Shown here one piece after another: positions 1-8,253 of a stretch of 49,810 nt of DNA (position 1 is the stretch's first letter; each line of letters starts with the position of its first letter). A program made the translations under genes and the position numbers. The stretch is taken from NCBI GenBank assembly GCA_020634815.1, contig JACKBA010000046.1, forward strand, positions 1 to 49,810, written 5' to 3'. The notes under the pieces are model-generated. The model ran no database searches. It saw nothing but the letters and a program-made list of their open reading frames with translations, and was not told the origin of the DNA. This DNA is from Caldilineaceae bacterium (GTDB lineage: Bacteria > Chloroflexota > Anaerolineae > Caldilineales > Caldilineaceae).

Positions 1-1
1 C

Positions 2-2089
2 GACGGCTATCTGGCCAGCGCTAAGGGATCGACGCTCGAAGTGAAAACGCTCGACGATCTCAAGGGATTGCGCGTGGGCGTGCAGCGCGGCTCCATTTTC
101 GAGGACCAGGTGGAAAAGAACCTGGTCGACACCGAATTCATCCCGGCCCGCAATGTCATTCTCTATGACGATCTGAGCGGCGCCGTGCGCGATCTCGATC
201 GCGGCCGCGTCGACGTTATCGTGCTGGATCTTCCTGCAGCCAAACGCTTTGCCGAAGCGGGCGAGGCGCGCATTGCCGGCGAGGGCATCAACAAGCAGCG
301 CTATGGCATCGCCGTGCCGAAGGGGAGCAGCGTCCTGCTCGACAACCTCAACAGTGCGCTGACGACGTTGCAGGGGCGCGGTGTCGTGGCGCGCCTGGCC
401 GAGCAATATCTCGGCATCGCCCCGGAAGACCTGGAGCCGATCCCGCCCGATCCCGTACCGCCGGCGCCGGGCAACCCACCGGAGTTGGAGAACTGTGCCA
501 ACAGCATGGGGTGGGTGGCCGATCTCTCCTACGATGACCAGAATATGACGGCGCCGCCGGTCATGTTCCCCGGCCAGCCCTTTACCAAGAGCTGGCGCAT
601 CCGCAACACCGGGACCTGCACGTGGGATAGCACCTATTACCTTGATTTTGCCCGCGGCAATGCACCGGGTGCACGCATGGGCGGCACGCCGACCAACATC
701 CGCGGCTCCGTTGCACCCGGCGCAACCTACGATATGTCGGTCAACCTGGTGGCCCCGCTGCTTCCGGGCGTCTACCAGGGCTTCTGGGAGATGCACACCG
801 GCGCCGGCCGTGCCTTTGGTCAGACGTTGTGGGTTGGCGTCAATGTCGCCGGCGCGCCGACGCCGACGCCCATGCCGACGCAGACGCCGGTGCCGGGCAT
901 CGTCTTCTACGCCGATCGCACCAACATCGTCAGCGGCGAGCCGGTCACCTTCTTCTGGCAGGTGGACAACGTGCGCGAAGTCTACTTCTACGCCGACGGC
1001 GACGACTGGCGTGACAATGGCGTGGCCGGGACAGGGCAGCAAACCGAGTATCCGGATCGCACCACGACCTACAACCTGCGTGTCGTCCAGCGCGACGGCT
1101 CTGTCGAGGTGCGCTCGATCACGGTATCGGTGCAGCAAGGCAGCGGCCCGAGCATCGACTTCTTCGCCGTCGTGCCCAATGATCGCGTCCCGCCGGGGAC
1201 CTGCGTGGACATCTCCTGGCGCGTGAGCGGCGACGGCCCTGCGATTTCGCTGGCGCGCGACGCGACGGCGCTGTGGGAAGATGCGCCGCTGCAAGCCAAC
1301 CTGCAGGATTGCCTGCAAAACGAGGGCACGTACGTCTACAAGATCACGGCGACCAACGGTGCGGGCACGGATACGCAGCAGGAGACCGTGACGGTGGTTG
1401 CCACTGCGCCCACGCCGCCGCCCGTCGAAGGCCCGATCATCGACACCTTCTCCGTGACACCGGAGAGCGTCCCGGTCAACGGCTGCGTCGTGGTGGCATG
1501 GAACGTAGGCGGCGACGTGCAGTCGCTCCGCATCCTGCGCAATAATGACATTCTGCTCGACGGCGCGCCGCCCACCGGCTCGGGCCAGAACTGTCTCACC
1601 GAGGCCGGCGACTTCGAGTATCGCCTCGATGCCTTCAGCTCGACCGGTCAGAGCGCGTCGTCCAGCGCAACGGTGACCGTCATCGCTCCGGTCCAGCCCA
1701 TCGAGCCGCCGGTGGGCGGCGCCGGTGTCGACCCGGCGCTCACCGGCAGTACATGGACGTTGATCTCGCTCTTCGATGGGGCGGGCGCCATGGTGTCGCC
1801 GATTGCCGGCACGCAGATCACGGCCAACTTCAGCGACGACGGCGCGCTGGCCGGCTCCGCCGGTTGCAACGACTACACCGGCAGCGCCAACACGGTGGCC
1901 GGCACGATCTCGATCGCGACCGGGGCGGCCACGCGCAAGTTCTGTGCGGAGCCGGCCGGCATCATGGATCAGGAGGCGCTCTACCTGGCGCTGCTGCCTA
2001 CGGCCGCGACCTACACCGTGGAGAACGGGCAGTTGACGCTGGCAGCCGGCAACGGCCAGCCTGTCGCCATCTATGTCGCTGCCCAGTAG
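2..2089 (+). CDS. Solute-binding domain / NBR1-like Ig / Ig repeats / META domain protein (5' partial)
   Basis: The reading frame is open from base 2, so the N-terminus lies outside the window; the GTG at 41 is probably internal. The first ~145 visible residues resemble the C-terminal lobe of a family-3 (polar amino acid type) solute-binding domain. After a Pro-rich linker comes an NBR1-type Ig-like domain (WRIRNTGTCTW and WEMHTGAGRAFG motifs). A Pro/Thr linker and three further Ig/PKD-like domains follow, and the C-terminus (~120 residues) is a META/HslJ-like domain with the GCNDYTG signature. It is probably secreted or surface-anchored, with the binding domain sensing a small ligand; this is inferred from domain types. 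No transmembrane segment is visible. A strong hairpin terminator follows. The domain combination is unusual; identification of the parts is fairly secure, the role is not. Confidence 0.8.
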   Translation, partial: DGYLASAKGSTLEVKTLDDLKGLRVGVQRGSIFEDQVEKNLVDTEFIPARNVILYDDLSGAVRDLDRGRVDVIVLDLPAAKRFAEAGEARIAGEGINKQRYGIAVPKGSSVLLDNLNSALTTLQGRGVVARLAEQYLGIAPEDLEPIPPDPVPPAPGNPPELENCANSMGWVADLSYDDQNMTAPPVMFPGQPFTKSWRIRNTGTCTWDSTYYLDFARGNAPGARMGGTPTNIRGSVAPGATYDMSVNLVAPLLPGVYQGFWEMHTGAGRAFGQTLWVGVNVAGAPTPTPMPTQTPVPGIVFYADRTNIVSGEPVTFFWQVDNVREVYFYADGDDWRDNGVAGTGQQTEYPDRTTTYNLRVVQRDGSVEVRSITVSVQQGSGPSIDFFAVVPNDRVPPGTCVDISWRVSGDGPAISLARDATALWEDAPLQANLQDCLQNEGTYVYKITATNGAGTDTQQETVTVVATAPTPPPVEGPIIDTFSVTPESVPVNGCVVVAWNVGGDVQSLRILRNNDILLDGAPPTGSGQNCLTEAGDFEYRLDAFSSTGQSASSSATVTVIAPVQPIEPPVGGAGVDPALTGSTWTLISLFDGAGAMVSPIAGTQITANFSDDGALAGSAGCNDYTGSANTVAGTISIATGAATRKFCAEPAGIMDQEALYLALLPTAATYTVENGQLTLAAGNGQPVAIYVAAQ

Positions 2090-2127
2090 ACCGTACGTCA
2101 CAACTGCCTGCTGACAAGCATGGTATT

Positions 2128-2165
2128 GACGCCGCCGAGCATTTTGTTCGGCGGCGTCTTGTTTC
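2128..2165 (+). terminator. Rho-independent terminator
   Basis: A perfect 11-bp stem (2128-2138 with 2148-2158) has a 9-nt loop and is followed by TTGTTTCT. It lies 38 nt after the stop of the META-domain gene. Confidence 0.85.
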
Positions 2166-2186
2166 TCACCTGCTTGCGACTATAAT
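2159..2186 (+). promoter_or_regulatory. Sigma70-type promoter for the binding lipoprotein
   Basis: A perfect TATAAT at 2181-2186 sits 16 nt after a TTGTTT -35-like element (2159-2164), about 80 nt upstream of the lipoprotein start. The -35 overlaps the tail of the preceding terminator. A short inverted repeat (CGTCGC...GCGACG, about 2191-2214) lies in the predicted leader. Confidence 0.55.
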
Positions 2187-2264
2187 GGGGGCGTCGCCTG
2201 CAAACCGTGCGACGTAACTCAGTTGTTACCCGGATTCTCTACATACACGTCAAGGAGATTTCAC

Positions 2265-3173
2265 ATGAAGCAATGGAAAAAACCGGCATTCTGGCTGTCC
2301 ACCGTTTTGTTGTTCGCCCTGCTGTTGAGCGCATGCACGGCTGCGGCGCCTGCCGCCGCACCCGCCGACGAAGCGGCTGCCACCGAAGCAACCGCACCGG
2401 AAGCCAGCGCGTCCCCCGCTGAGGCTGCCCGCCCGAACGTCGTCTACGACCTGCCCGATCTTGGCGGTCGTGCGGTGAGTGCGGCGATGGCGAACGACTA
2501 CACGCCGCTGCAGTTCATCGACCCAGGGACGGGCGAGGCGGTGGGCTGGGAGTACGACGCGGTGGCGGAGATCTGCCGGCGGCTGAACTGCACGGTGGAG
2601 TGGACCAACACCTCGTGGGACGCCATGATTCCGGCCATCAACGCCGGGCAGTTTGATATCGGCATGGACGGGATCACGATCACGGAGGAGCGGGCGCAGC
2701 AGGTGGACTTCAGCGCGCCGTACATGACGTCGCAGCAGTTCATGCTGGTGCGGGCGGACGACGACCGCTTCGCCACGCCGGCCGACTTTGCGGCGGATGC
2801 GGAGTTGCTGGTGGGTGCGCAGCCGGGGACGACGGGCTTCTACACCGCTGTCTATGACATCCTCGACGGCGACGAGGCGAACCCGCGCATCAAGCTCTTC
2901 GACAACTTCGGTGCGTCGGTGCAGGCGCTGATCACCGGCGACGTGGACATGGTGCTGGTGGATGCGGCGAGCGGTCGCGGCTACATCGGCGCCAACCCGG
3001 ACAAGCTGAAGATCGCAGGCGACGCCATCAAGTCGGAGGACTTCGGCTTCATCTTCCCGCAGGGATCCGACCTTGTCGAACCCTTCAACGCCGCCATCGC
3101 CTCCATGCAGGAAGACGGGTTTGACGACTATCTGAACACGAAGTGGTTCTTCCTCTACGACCCGGCGCAGTAA
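2265..3173 (+). CDS. ABC transporter substrate-binding lipoprotein, family 3
   Basis: A 302-residue binding protein of the polar amino acid/opine type. The start is the ATG at 2265, preceded by AAGGAG at 2252-2257. Residues 1-24 form a lipoprotein signal ending in the lipobox LLLSAC, followed by an Ala/Pro/Glu-rich linker. The rest is the bilobed SBP_bac_3 fold: the segments YTPLQFIDPGTGEAVGWEYD and MDGITITEERAQQVDFSAPY are typical of amino-acid-binding proteins. It is presumably anchored outside the membrane and delivers an amino acid or related solute to an ABC permease. No permease or ATPase gene is adjacent, so it is either an orphan binding protein or works with a distant transporter or a sensor. 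Transcription is likely from the TATAAT promoter at 2181. Confidence 0.88.
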   Translation: MKQWKKPAFWLSTVLLFALLLSACTAAAPAAAPADEAAATEATAPEASASPAEAARPNVVYDLPDLGGRAVSAAMANDYTPLQFIDPGTGEAVGWEYDAVAEICRRLNCTVEWTNTSWDAMIPAINAGQFDIGMDGITITEERAQQVDFSAPYMTSQQFMLVRADDDRFATPADFAADAELLVGAQPGTTGFYTAVYDILDGDEANPRIKLFDNFGASVQALITGDVDMVLVDAASGRGYIGANPDKLKIAGDAIKSEDFGFIFPQGSDLVEPFNAAIASMQEDGFDDYLNTKWFFLYDPAQ

Positions 3174-3199
3174 GGAAGAAAACCGCAAGAGAAAGAGAG

Positions 3200-3285
3200 C
3201 CACGAAGACACAAAGGCGCGAAGGTGCACGAAGAACTCCCAAATCGTATTTCTTTGTGAACCTTTGAGCCTTCGTGCCTTCGTGG
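3200..3285 (+). repeat. Palindromic intergenic repeat, family E1, complete copy
   Basis: CCACGAAGACACAAAGG-type sequence at the left end is answered by CCTTCGTGCCTTCGTGG at the right end, giving an imperfect hairpin of about 86 nt between the binding-protein gene and the thiolase. Related copies occur at 35419-35557, 38204-38245, 38808-38965 and 41689-41985. Confidence 0.8.
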
Positions 3286-3322
3286 CAGTGGTTATTTATC
3301 TTCTCATCGAAGGAGGAAACCA

Positions 3323-4519
3323 ATGAGTGAAACCTATATCGTCTCGGCTGCGCGCACCGCTATCGGCAAGTTTGGCGGTTCGCTGAAGGATGTCTCTCCC
3401 ATCGACCTGGGCGCGCATGTGATGAAGGCAGCTATCGCGCGCGCCGGCATCGAGGCAGGGAACCTGGACCAGTACGTCTTTGGCAACATCCTCAAGCACG
3501 GCCACGGCCAGCTATTGCCGCGCCACGCCGCGCTGCGCGCCGGCATCCCGGCCGATGTCGACGGCTACGCGATCGACATGCTCTGCTCGTCGGGCATGAT
3601 GAGCACCATGAACGGCGACACGGCCATCCGCGCCGGCGATGCCGACCTCGTGCTTGTCGGCGGCATCGAGTCCATGTCGCAGGCGGGCTTTGTGCTGAGC
3701 GCGCGGGCGCGCTGGGGCTACAAGCTGCTCATCGGCGGCAACACCGAGCAGTTGCAGGACGCCATGCTCGTGGACGGTCTGACCGACCCCGTGACCGGCG
3801 AACTGATGGGCGAGGAGACCGAGCGCCTCTGTGCCGCCCACGGCGTCACCCGCGCCGAACTGGACGAGGTCGCCTACTTGAGCAACTCGCGCGCCGCTGC
3901 CGCCACCGCGGCGGGCAAGCTGGCCGCCGAGATTGCGCCCATCGAGATCACGGAGCGCAGGAAGACCGTCGTCTTTGCTACGGACGAGGGCGTGCGCGCC
4001 GACACGACCATGGATACGCTGGCGGCGTTGCGTCCGGCCTTCAGCAAGGAAGGCGTGCTGACGGCCGGCAACTCGAGCCAGCTCTCCGACGGTGCGGCGG
4101 CCATGGTGCTGGCCAGCGAGAAGGCCGTCAAGGAATACGGGCTGAAGCCGATTGCGAAGATTCTCGGCGGCGCGTGGGCGGGCGTCGAGTCGTGGCGTTT
4201 TGTGGAAGGCCCCGTGCCGGCCATCCGCAAGCTCATGAAGAAGCTGGACACGAACGTCGACAGCTTCGATCTCGTGGAAAACAACGAGGCCTTCTCGCTC
4301 AATAACGTGCTGCTGCGCAAGATGCTGGAGATTCCCTACGACAAGGTCAACATCCACGGCGGCGCAATCGCCATGGGTCACCCCATCGGTGCCTCGGGGG
4401 CGCGCATCATCGTGACGCTGCTCCACGCGCTGCGCCAGGAAGGCAAGGCGCGCGGTCTCGCCTCGCTCTGCCACGGCGTCGGCGGCGGGACCGTGGTGGC
4501 AGTCGAGATGGTCGACTGA
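3323..4519 (+). CDS. Thiolase family acetyl-CoA acyltransferase
   Basis: A 398-residue thiolase, normal length for the family, with GAAGGAGGAAACC just before the ATG. It condenses or cleaves acyl-CoA/acetyl-CoA, in beta-oxidation or acetoacetyl-CoA formation. The nucleophilic cysteine is in MLCSSGMMS (about residue 89). The NEAF motif, the GGAIAMGHPIGASGAR active-site histidine block and a C-terminal CHGVGGG cysteine loop are all present, so it should be active. The C-terminal loop differs from the more common CIGGGQG form. It stands alone: no hydroxyacyl-CoA dehydrogenase or CoA transferase is beside it, so direction and chain length cannot be told. It converges with rsfS across a hairpin at 4546-4590. 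Confidence 0.93.
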   Translation: MSETYIVSAARTAIGKFGGSLKDVSPIDLGAHVMKAAIARAGIEAGNLDQYVFGNILKHGHGQLLPRHAALRAGIPADVDGYAIDMLCSSGMMSTMNGDTAIRAGDADLVLVGGIESMSQAGFVLSARARWGYKLLIGGNTEQLQDAMLVDGLTDPVTGELMGEETERLCAAHGVTRAELDEVAYLSNSRAAAATAAGKLAAEIAPIEITERRKTVVFATDEGVRADTTMDTLAALRPAFSKEGVLTAGNSSQLSDGAAAMVLASEKAVKEYGLKPIAKILGGAWAGVESWRFVEGPVPAIRKLMKKLDTNVDSFDLVENNEAFSLNNVLLRKMLEIPYDKVNIHGGAIAMGHPIGASGARIIVTLLHALRQEGKARGLASLCHGVGGGTVVAVEMVD

Positions 4520-4545
4520 AATTTTCGATTCGTGCGGAGTCGGGT

Positions 4546-4590
4546 GATTGAGAGCATTGTGGCGCTACACAAACCCACAATCTCTCAGTC
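4546..4590. terminator. Bidirectional terminator-like hairpin between convergent genes
   Basis: An almost perfect 16-bp stem (4546-4562 with 4575-4590, one bulge and one mismatch) encloses a 12-nt loop, between the thiolase (plus) and rsfS (minus). There is no clear T tract on either side. Confidence 0.6.
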
Positions 4591-4616
4591 GCCTCGCCTG
4601 TCGCCGGGCTAGCGGC

Positions 4617-4970
4617 TCAAAGCATCTTTACCACGACGTGCGCCTTGTTCCACAGCTCCTCGAGCCGGTAATAGTCGCGCATCTCGTCGGTAAAGAGGTG
4701 AACGATCACGTCGCCGTAGTCGAGCACCGACCAGCCACCGCCCTGCCCGTCGAGCCCGTCGACGCTCAAGGGGCGCAGATTCTGCTGGAGCTTGAGCTTT
4801 TCCAGCAAGTCATCCTCGATGGCTTTGGCCTGGCGATCATTGTCAACAGTGGCAATAACGAAGTAATTGCAGAGGGACGTCTGTTCGTGTACATCGAGCA
4901 GCACAATGTCGGTGGCCTGTTTCTGCTCGACAATGTCCACGAGTTGGTGAGCAAGGTTTAAGCTTTCCAG
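4617..4970 (-). CDS. rsfS: Ribosomal silencing factor RsfS
   Basis: Binds ribosomal protein L14 and blocks 30S-50S joining when nutrients are short (family knowledge). The family blocks are visible: ATDIVLLDV near the start, NYFVIATV, and the C-terminal GWSVLDYGDVIVHLF and YYRLEELW. There is no ATG at the N-terminus. A perfect AGGAGG (complement of 4976-4981) lies 5 nt before an in-frame CTG at 4970, giving 117 residues, close to usual family length. An in-frame TTG at 5009 would add 13 residues but would place that ribosome-binding site inside the gene. I favour the CTG start; the alternative is 4617-5009. No nadD or obg neighbour is seen, although these often accompany rsfS. Confidence 0.88.
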   Translation of the reverse strand: MESLNLAHQLVDIVEQKQATDIVLLDVHEQTSLCNYFVIATVDNDRQAKAIEDDLLEKLKLQQNLRPLSVDGLDGQGGGWSVLDYGDVIVHLFTDEMRDYYRLEELWNKAHVVVKML

Positions 4971-5135
4971 AGATACCTCCTGATAGGTAATTTTCTCGCA
5001 CACAATCAATCACAAATCCTGTGCAAAAGTCTAGCACATCCGCGGGCAACTCTCAAGGGTGGAAGATCGCCATTTGCCTGACAGGTCGCGGACGCTTGAG
5101 ATCTGCTATGCCCGTGTGCAGCGCGCGTCGGGCAC

Positions 5136-5903
5136 CTAGCGGAATGTATCCATCGCCGCGGGGCGCTGAATGGTGCGCGCGGGCGCCGGCGGCAGGTCGG
5201 GCGGTGCGTAGCCGCGAATGACGATGACCGGCCGCCCTTCGTTGCTCTGCCCCATGATCAGGCTGGCGGCGGCAGCCAGTTCGTCGGCGATGCACTCTTC
5301 GCTGGAAACCAACTCGTAGCCGAAGAGATCGTGTAGGCCGCGCTGGTTCCAGATCGGCGGCAGGCCCGCGCAACCGATGGCAACGCCCACCGTGCCGATG
5401 CGCCAGGCGCGGCCGTGGCTGTCGTTGATGATCACGGCCGGCGCCACGCCCGTTAGTTCCGCCAATCGCGCACGCAGCGCCGCAGCGCTGGCATCCGCAT
5501 CTGCGGGCAGCAATGCCAGGTACTCGCTTTCACCGTCCGCCTGCACATTGCTGCGGTCGACGCCCGCATTGGCGCAGACCCAACCGCTGCGCTGTTCCAC
5601 CACCAGCAACCCGCGGCGCACGCGCAGGATTTCGTTGCTGTCGTCGAGCACGACCTGGATCACGGCCGGCTCCTTGCCGACCACGTCCGCCAGGCTGCGC
5701 GCCTGTTCGCCCGGCTGCACGTCGGCCAGGCGCACCAGGCGCCCCTCGGCCTTGCTGACGATTTTCTGGGCGATCACCAGGATGTCGCCCGCTTGCAGGG
5801 CGGCGCCGGCCGCGGCGAGCTTGTCGACAATCAGCGCGGCGATGTCGTCACCGGGCTGCACGGCCGGCAGATCCGGCACGGCAAACAACTGCATGGCATT
5901 CAT
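5136..5903 (-). CDS. Coenzyme F420:L-glutamate ligase-like protein (CofE/FbiB N-terminal family)
   Basis: A 255-residue protein matching the CofE fold, which adds glutamate to F420-0 using GTP. Seen: an N-terminal GDDIAALIVDKL segment, GDILVIAQKIVSKAEGR, the central ICANAGVD-like block (VCANAGVDRSN), and INDSHGRAWRIG corresponding to the CofE HSDTFGRPWR region. It ends in a Pro-rich tail after IRGY. The length fits stand-alone archaeal-type CofE rather than the two-domain actinobacterial FbiB. It lies 74 nt downstream of yqeB in the same direction and may be co-transcribed. No other F420 gene is in the window. Family assignment is good; the exact substrate is inferred. Confidence 0.83.
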   Translation of the reverse strand: MNAMQLFAVPDLPAVQPGDDIAALIVDKLAAAGAALQAGDILVIAQKIVSKAEGRLVRLADVQPGEQARSLADVVGKEPAVIQVVLDDSNEILRVRRGLLVVEQRSGWVCANAGVDRSNVQADGESEYLALLPADADASAAALRARLAELTGVAPAVIINDSHGRAWRIGTVGVAIGCAGLPPIWNQRGLHDLFGYELVSSEECIADELAAAASLIMGQSNEGRPVIVIRGYAPPDLPPAPARTIQRPAAMDTFR

Positions 5904-5977
5904 GGAGCCTCAATTTCGTGGTTGCGGGCGGCGCGTGACACTGGCCCGAGGTGGTTTGAACGGATGGTCATCGCTCG

Positions 5978-6799
5978 CTAGGCGCGGCGCCGCCACGCCA
6001 GGATTGCTTCGAGCACGCCGCCGCCAATGGCCAGCGACTTGTCCGAGGTGGTGAAACAGTAGGCGGCGTCGGCGCGCGGGTCGAGATCGCCGATTTTCAT
6101 GCCGCTGCTCACGGTCACGTCGGGGTGGATCAACCCGCGCACCGCGCCGGCAAAGGGCGCCAGTATCTCGGCAACGTCCACTCCGCCGGCGCGGATGGCG
6201 GCAATCGTCTCACCCTCGGCCACACGGTCGCCGATGGCCACGCGACCGATGACATGACCGGCAGCCGGCGCCCGCAGCACGCGCGAAGCGCGACGGCCAA
6301 TGCCGGTTACCTCGCCGGGCGTGCCGGTGTCCGCCTCGGCGCTGCCCTGCCAGATCACACGGCCGAGATCGTGGCCGCGGTTGGTCTCGACGACGGCATG
6401 GCAGTCGACGCCGGCCGTGAAGCCGGGGCCGAGCGCCACGACCAGCGGCGCGTCCGTGATGCGCGTGCCGGTATTGCGCTTGGCCATAATGGCATCCACC
6501 ACGACGGGCGGTTTCAGCGCGGCGATGGCGTTGCCCGCAGGATCGACGATGACGGCCACCTCACCCGCAGCCACGACCGCCGGGGCTTCGTCGATGGTGC
6601 AGCGGCGGCCCGTCACCTCCTCCACCGTGCACGCGCCGTCGAAGATAGCCTGGGCGAAGGCGACCGTGCGGCGCACGGCCAGCGGCTGGGCGATCTCGGT
6701 CATGACGACGGGGAAGCCGCAGCGATGCAGGCGCAAGGCGATGCCGCTTGCCAGGTCGCCGGCGCCACGGATCAAAACGAGCGGGAAATCAGCAGACAT
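5978..6799 (-). CDS. yqeB: YqeB-family molybdenum hydroxylase accessory protein (EF2563 family)
   Basis: A 273-residue member of the YqeB/EF2563 family, found with selenium-dependent molybdenum hydroxylases and molybdenum cofactor maturation genes. Seen: a glycine-rich RGAGDLASGIALRLHRCG start, the MTEIAQPLAVRRTV segment, DAIMAKRNTGT, LGPGFTAGVDCHAVVETNRG, and a biotinyl/lipoyl-like C-terminal region (APAAGHVIGRVAIGDRV). The biochemical function is unsettled, and no XdhC, MocA or hydroxylase subunit lies nearby, so the target enzyme must be elsewhere. The gap to the ATPase gene upstream is 15 nt, suggesting read-through from that gene. Start ATG at 6799. Confidence 0.85.
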   Translation of the reverse strand: MSADFPLVLIRGAGDLASGIALRLHRCGFPVVMTEIAQPLAVRRTVAFAQAIFDGACTVEEVTGRRCTIDEAPAVVAAGEVAVIVDPAGNAIAALKPPVVVDAIMAKRNTGTRITDAPLVVALGPGFTAGVDCHAVVETNRGHDLGRVIWQGSAEADTGTPGEVTGIGRRASRVLRAPAAGHVIGRVAIGDRVAEGETIAAIRAGGVDVAEILAPFAGAVRGLIHPDVTVSSGMKIGDLDPRADAAYCFTTSDKSLAIGGGVLEAILAWRRRA

Positions 6800-6814
6800 G
6801 CAGAAGATTGTACA

Positions 6815-8197
6815 CTAGGCGGGACTGTTTGCCGGCACGAAGCGGTAGCCGCGGCCGCGGTCGTTCTCGATGGTGCCGATGGGGTTGTCCAGTTCCTCCA
6901 GTTGCAGGCGCAGGCGGCGGATGGCCTCCTGCACGCGGCGATTGGACGCGTCCGGTCGCTTCCAGATGTCCGCCAGAAGCTGCTCGGTGGAGACGACCTG
7001 GTTCTCGTGTGCCTTGAAATAGCGCAGCAGCGCCGCCTCGGTTTTGGTGAGTTGGTCAAGCGCGGCTTCGGGCAGGGTGACGGCGGCGGGCGCCGGTTCC
7101 GGTTTGGGCGCCGGCTCCGATCCCATGCGTCGCGCCAGGTATTCGGTGAAGAGGGGCGTGAAAAACTGGTAGCCGCTGTCGCGCCCGCGCACGCAGCAGA
7201 TGACCATGGCCTGGTTGATCATCCAGTTCAGCGCGGCGCTGTCCTCCGGCTGGATGCCGGCCAACGGCACGGCGCCGGCGAGCATGGTGGCCACCAGCTT
7301 GGCGACGCTCTCCGGGCGGATGCGTGGGGGCAGGCGTTGCAGTCGACGGTAGGAGGTCTCGAAGACGAGGCGGCCGTGCTCGGCCAGGCGCAGGCGCAGC
7401 AAGGGCAGGTGTTCCGGACCCAGCGGCCCACCGCCGACGCCCATCTCGCGCACTTCGAGCAGGATGTCGCCCAGGCGCCGCAACAGGAAGGGGTGCATGC
7501 CCGTCAGGTCGACCAGCGCGTCAGCCAGGTCCGCCACGCCGTTGAATTCGTCGGCATACGAGAGCACCCACGCGCGCGCAGCCGTCTGGTCGAGCAGCCC
7601 CAGGAAGAGCTGGGTCATGACATTGAAGAGCGGCGAGGCGGCCAACTCGCGGTCGAGGTCGTGCAGCGGCTGCTCGGTCGCCACAACGAGGGCCATTTCC
7701 AGCGTCAGGGGGCGCAGCTCGTCGACGGTCTCGCGGCGCATCCACTGCTCCTCGAAGACGCGGTCAAAGTTGTCCATCAGCAGCACCAGGCGCAATTCCT
7801 GCTCGCGCAGGGCGCGGGCAATGCGCCAGATGCGCCGGCTGGTGGTGGCCTCGGCTTCGATGGCCGCCCACTCCAGCCCGATGCCCGCCTCGCGCACGTG
7901 GCGCTGCACCTGCCGGTAGATCCAGCCGATGAGATCCTGCTGCGCGTCCTGCCAGTCGCAGTCGACCCAGACCACGATGACGCGCGTGCCGTCCTCGAAG
8001 GCGAGTGGCCGGCGACCGGCAAAGTCGTCGCCCAGGAGCGGGCCGTCCTCGGCGGCGAGGAAATGGAGAAGCTGGCTCTTGCCAATGAGCTTGGGGCCGA
8101 CAAGCGAGAAGCTCTGTGGCTGCGGCGCGAGCAGGCCCTGCGTCATCTCAAAGAGCACGCGGTCGCGGCCGTAGAAAATCTTCCGTCTAGCATCCAT
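6815..8197 (-). CDS. AAA/STAND-type ATPase with C-terminal winged-helix domain
   Basis: A 460-residue protein; the start is the ATG at 8197, preceded by AAGGAGGAG. Residues 8-15 (FYGRDRVL) open an AAA_16/ORC-like NTPase module, with Walker A GPKLIGKS (about 34-41) and Walker B LVLLMDNFD (about 137-145). The last ~85 residues resemble an OmpR/PhoB-type winged-helix domain: LTKTEAALLRYF, QLLADIWKR, and RRVQEAIRRLR as recognition helix, ending NDRGRGYRF. No receiver domain precedes it. This suggests an ATP-driven DNA-binding switch, possibly a regulator. It follows the RelA-like/AAA fusion by 56 nt on the same strand, and the two NTPase modules look alike at their N-terminal GR motif, so they may cooperate. 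Function unknown. Confidence 0.82.
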   Translation of the reverse strand: MDARRKIFYGRDRVLFEMTQGLLAPQPQSFSLVGPKLIGKSQLLHFLAAEDGPLLGDDFAGRRPLAFEDGTRVIVVWVDCDWQDAQQDLIGWIYRQVQRHVREAGIGLEWAAIEAEATTSRRIWRIARALREQELRLVLLMDNFDRVFEEQWMRRETVDELRPLTLEMALVVATEQPLHDLDRELAASPLFNVMTQLFLGLLDQTAARAWVLSYADEFNGVADLADALVDLTGMHPFLLRRLGDILLEVREMGVGGGPLGPEHLPLLRLRLAEHGRLVFETSYRRLQRLPPRIRPESVAKLVATMLAGAVPLAGIQPEDSAALNWMINQAMVICCVRGRDSGYQFFTPLFTEYLARRMGSEPAPKPEPAPAAVTLPEAALDQLTKTEAALLRYFKAHENQVVSTEQLLADIWKRPDASNRRVQEAIRRLRLQLEELDNPIGTIENDRGRGYRFVPANSPA

Positions 8198-8253
8198 ACC
8201 GCTCCTCCTTGTCTTCAAAGAAAGCGTCTAGTTTAGCACCGCTTCCCGATGGC

